7,827 nt of DNA from Bacteroidales bacterium (GTDB lineage Bacteria; Bacteroidota; Bacteroidia; Bacteroidales; JAAUTT01): contig JANXXY010000400.1 in assembly GCA_025350365.1 (NCBI GenBank), forward strand, positions 1 to 7,827, written 5' to 3'. A program made the position numbers and the translations under genes. Shown piece by piece: positions 6,114 through 7,827 of the stretch. Each line of letters opens with the position of its first letter. The first letter of the stretch is position 1. Under the pieces are notes generated by a model. It worked only from the letters and a program-made list of their open reading frames with translations, searched no databases and was not told where the DNA came from.

Positions 6114-7262
6114 TTATACTATCAATGATATTAAAATACCCCCTGATATTATCCAAATAACATTCACTTCTCGCACCAGCAATACGAAAGCAACCAGTGT
6201 GAATAATATATTGATGAGATTCCACTGAATACCAATGGTAAAGCGGTATGTAATTATAGTAAGGAGCCCCACGAATGAGCAAAGAACTCCATTTATTACC
6301 TTATTAAATTGAGGATAAGTCCTAAGCTTGTCGAAAAAGGGTATGATGCCCATCAGGATAAGGAACGACGGGGTAAACACACAAAACGTGGCAAGTATAC
6401 TTCCTAAAACACCCAAGTGCATGTATCCAAAAAACGTGGCAGCGATAATGATTGAGCCTGGGGTTACCTGACCCAGAATAACCCCATCCATGAATGTTTT
6501 TTCGTCAAACCATCCGAATAAGTCCACCAACTCGTGGTACATAATAGGCATCGCGGCCAAGCCTCCGCCAAACGAAAAAAGATCAATACGCAACATAATG
6601 GTCGCAAGTGTAAAATATTCTTTATTCACAAAGAATAAGATAACTGCAAAAGCAACCACTATCAGCAATAATAATAGAAAAAATCGGAAGGTTCGTATTC
6701 TAACTCTTTTTTCAGGTTGAAAGATAATCTTTTTGGAGAATGCCAAACCTAATAAACCAGAAATAACTAGCACCAGAGCCGGATGCAATTTGGTAAGAAA
6801 TAGTGCGGACGCAATAATTGCAATTGCCCAATCATTGGTATTGTGAAGATTTTTCTTTCCGAAGATATATACTGCGTTAGCAACTATAGCTATAATAATT
6901 ACCCTTAACCCACTTAACACCAATTCAACCCCGGTAATGTTTTTAGAATGCTTATAAAGAACCGAAAGAATGAACATGATAATGAAAGCCGGAAAACCAA
7001 ACGCAATAAAGGTTACCACAGCTCCACGTATACCCTTTAATTTTAAGCCAATATATGCTGCCAACTGCATTACAATGGCTCCTGGAATAACTTGACATAG
7101 TGCAAGTCCCGAATCGAAAGTGTTTGCGTCAAGCCATTGTTTTTTATCCACTACATATTTTCGGATATGCGCTGTCATGGCAAGGCCACCAAAGGCAGTA
7201 AGCCCGATCCAAAAGAACGAAACAAACAAATCGGTATAAGAAGGATTTTCTTTTTGTTGCAT
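6114..7262 (-). CDS. chrA: ChrA-family chromate transporter (two-domain)
   Basis: This inner-membrane protein of the CHR family is 382 residues from the ATG at 7262. Characterised ChrA members export chromate; for this sequence the substrate is inferred. It consists of two homologous halves. The N-terminal half has FGG at 24-26 and QVIPG at 57-61; the C-terminal half has FGGG at 231-234 and GQVTPG at 264-269, each followed by long hydrophobic segments. About ten membrane spans can be seen, with basic loops around 177-193 (KRVRIR). The frame extends back to an ATG at 7304, but the extra 14 residues (MRILMYYYVVITLR) are atypical and would overlap the candidate promoter, so MQQKENPSYTDL is preferred. 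The gene converges on dnaE, and the DUF302 gene lies 114 bp upstream in the same direction. No chrB-like regulator is present. A perfect inverted repeat at 7306-7327 may be an operator. Confidence 0.9.
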   Translation of the reverse strand: MQQKENPSYTDLFVSFFWIGLTAFGGLAMTAHIRKYVVDKKQWLDANTFDSGLALCQVIPGAIVMQLAAYIGLKLKGIRGAVVTFIAFGFPAFIIMFILSVLYKHSKNITGVELVLSGLRVIIIAIVANAVYIFGKKNLHNTNDWAIAIIASALFLTKLHPALVLVISGLLGLAFSKKIIFQPEKRVRIRTFRFFLLLLLIVVAFAVILFFVNKEYFTLATIMLRIDLFSFGGGLAAMPIMYHELVDLFGWFDEKTFMDGVILGQVTPGSIIIAATFFGYMHLGVLGSILATFCVFTPSFLILMGIIPFFDKLRTYPQFNKVINGVLCSFVGLLTIITYRFTIGIQWNLINILFTLVAFVLLVREVNVIWIISGGILISLIV

Positions 7263-7305
7263 ACGAAGGGTTATGACAACATAATAATACATAAGAATTC
7301 GCACA

Positions 7306-7327
7306 TTACAAAATATGACTTTTGTAA
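7306..7327 (-). promoter_or_regulatory. Perfect inverted repeat upstream of chrA, possible operator
   Basis: TTACAAAA (7306-7313) and TTTTGTAA (7320-7327) form a perfect 8-bp inverted repeat around the 6-base spacer TATGAC, centred about 55 bases before the chrA ATG at 7262. On the minus strand, TATTTTG (7309-7315) inside it resembles a -7 box TAnnTTTG with one base missing. A symmetrical site overlapping a promoter is what a dimeric repressor or activator would bind. Alternatives are a small RNA hairpin in a DUF302-chrA transcript, or chance. The regulator cannot be identified. Confidence 0.4.
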
Positions 7328-7376
7328 GGCTTCTCCTTTGTCAGACCGAAGAGACCCTAAAGACTATCAAATGAAG

Positions 7377-7766
7377 CTATTTCAAAAGTTCAATAACCCT
7401 TTTTAATTTTTCGGTTACCTCATTGGCCAGTGGCTCTAAAGCCGGATTTTTAATTGCCATCATTGAGGCGATAGGATTGACGGCTGATATTTCGATGGTT
7501 TCATCTTCTCTATCAATTACAAGGATATTGCAAGGTAACATTACGCCTATTTTTTCTTCCGCTTGCAAAGCTTTATAAGCAAATGCAGGGTTGCATGCTC
7601 CCAAAATGTGGTATTTTTTGAAATCGACACCCAATTTTTCCTTTAACTTCGATTGCATATCAATTTCAGTTAATATTCCAAACCCTTCCGTTTTAAGGGC
7701 TTCAATAACTTTAGCTTTGGCATCGTCAAAATTAGTATGTAAAATTTTACTAAAAAAATATTCCAT
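7377..7766 (-). CDS. DUF302 family protein
   Basis: This is a 129-residue soluble protein with no signal peptide or membrane span. It matches the DUF302 (TT1751-like) pattern: a helix with FDDAKAKVIEALKTEGFGIL (13-32), the conserved stretch YHILGACNPAFAYKAL (52-67), then GVMLPCNILVI (74-84) and the strand IEISAVNP (91-98). Two conserved-looking cysteines, C58 and C79, lie in the GACNP and LPCN motifs. Its biochemical function is unknown to me. The frame extends to an ATG at 7808, but those 14 extra codons (MHKLKNIPKYYIKP) mostly read through repeat copy C, so MEYFFSKILH at 7766 is the better start. It is upstream of chrA in the same direction with a 114-bp gap, and an operon is possible. No clear promoter box is visible between its start and the repeat. 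Confidence 0.85.
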   Translation of the reverse strand: MEYFFSKILHTNFDDAKAKVIEALKTEGFGILTEIDMQSKLKEKLGVDFKKYHILGACNPAFAYKALQAEEKIGVMLPCNILVIDREDETIEISAVNPIASMMAIKNPALEPLANEVTEKLKRVIELLK

Positions 7767-7777
7767 TGGCTTAATAT

Positions 7778-7827
7778 AATACTTCGGTATATTTTTCAAC
7801 TTATGCATTTATAAAATGTAATACGTT
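7778..7827 (+). repeat. Palindromic intergenic repeat, copy C (left part only, cut by window edge)
   Basis: The last 50 bases align to the left arm of copy B (5823 onward). The left end is AATACTTCGGTA (7778-7789), and ATAAAATGTAATACGTT at the window edge is identical to the same segment in B. Compared with B there is a 1-base insertion near 7790 and a 2-base loss in the T-run near 7810, plus a few substitutions. The right half lies beyond the window. It sits 11 bp upstream of the DUF302 start codon, so that gene's promoter must lie inside or beyond it. Confidence 0.8.

Noticed and set aside
7263..7304. Fourteen extra N-terminal codons for the chromate transporter from ATG 7304
   Set aside because: The extension MRILMYYYVVITLR is atypical for ChrA and lies against the candidate promoter and inverted repeat. 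The ATG at 7262 gives the normal N-terminus.
7343..7356. Direct repeat AGACC spaced by 9 bp, plus a short imperfect hairpin between the DUF302 gene and chrA
   Set aside because: Two 5-base matches and a bulged stem without a T-run are too weak to call an operator or terminator.
495..7827. The three repeat copies as a CRISPR array or as insertion sequences
   Set aside because: Copies are far apart, in mixed orientation, 138 bp long and palindromic, with no regular spacers and no cas genes. No transposase is encoded within or beside them.

Overview
The window is AT-rich DNA from a member of the Bacteroidota, probably a Bacteroidales/Marinilabiliales-type organism. The evidence is the style of the Mpl and DnaE proteins, the lack of Shine-Dalgarno sequences before the start codons, and a Bacteroidota-type -7 box (TAnnTTTG) just upstream of dnaE. 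This placement is inferred from sequence character, not from a database match.

Layout, left to right: (1) positions 1-348, minus strand, the N-terminal part of a GNAT-type acetyltransferase that runs off the left edge; (2) positions 349-641, an AT-rich spacer with a candidate promoter for that gene and copy A of a 138-bp palindromic repeat; (3) 642-1997, minus strand, mpl, a Mur-ligase-family peptidoglycan-recycling enzyme; (4) 1998-2206, a divergent promoter region; (5) 2207-5815, plus strand, dnaE, the replicative DNA polymerase III alpha subunit with an apparently intact PHP metal site; (6) 5816-6113, a convergent spacer filled by copy B of the same repeat, followed head-to-tail by a shorter, diverged relative (B2); (7) 6114-7262, minus strand, a two-domain ChrA-type chromate transporter, with a perfect 8-6-8 inverted repeat in its upstream region; (8) 7377-7766, minus strand, a DUF302 protein; (9) 7778-7827, the left part of a third copy (C) of the repeat, cut by the window end.

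The protein-coding genes are ordinary housekeeping or accessory genes. mpl and dnaE are divergent and unrelated in function. The DUF302 and chrA genes lie in the same direction and may be co-transcribed.

The unusual content is the intergenic repeat family. Copies A and B match at 123 of 135 positions without gaps, including 66 consecutive identical bases. They are imperfect palindromes whose ends resemble AATACTTCGGTA, and are bounded by short candidate target duplications (TTAA for A, GTTAT for B). This looks like an ERIC/NEMIS/MITE-type non-autonomous element. No transposase is present in the window. I cannot tell from one window whether the family is already described.
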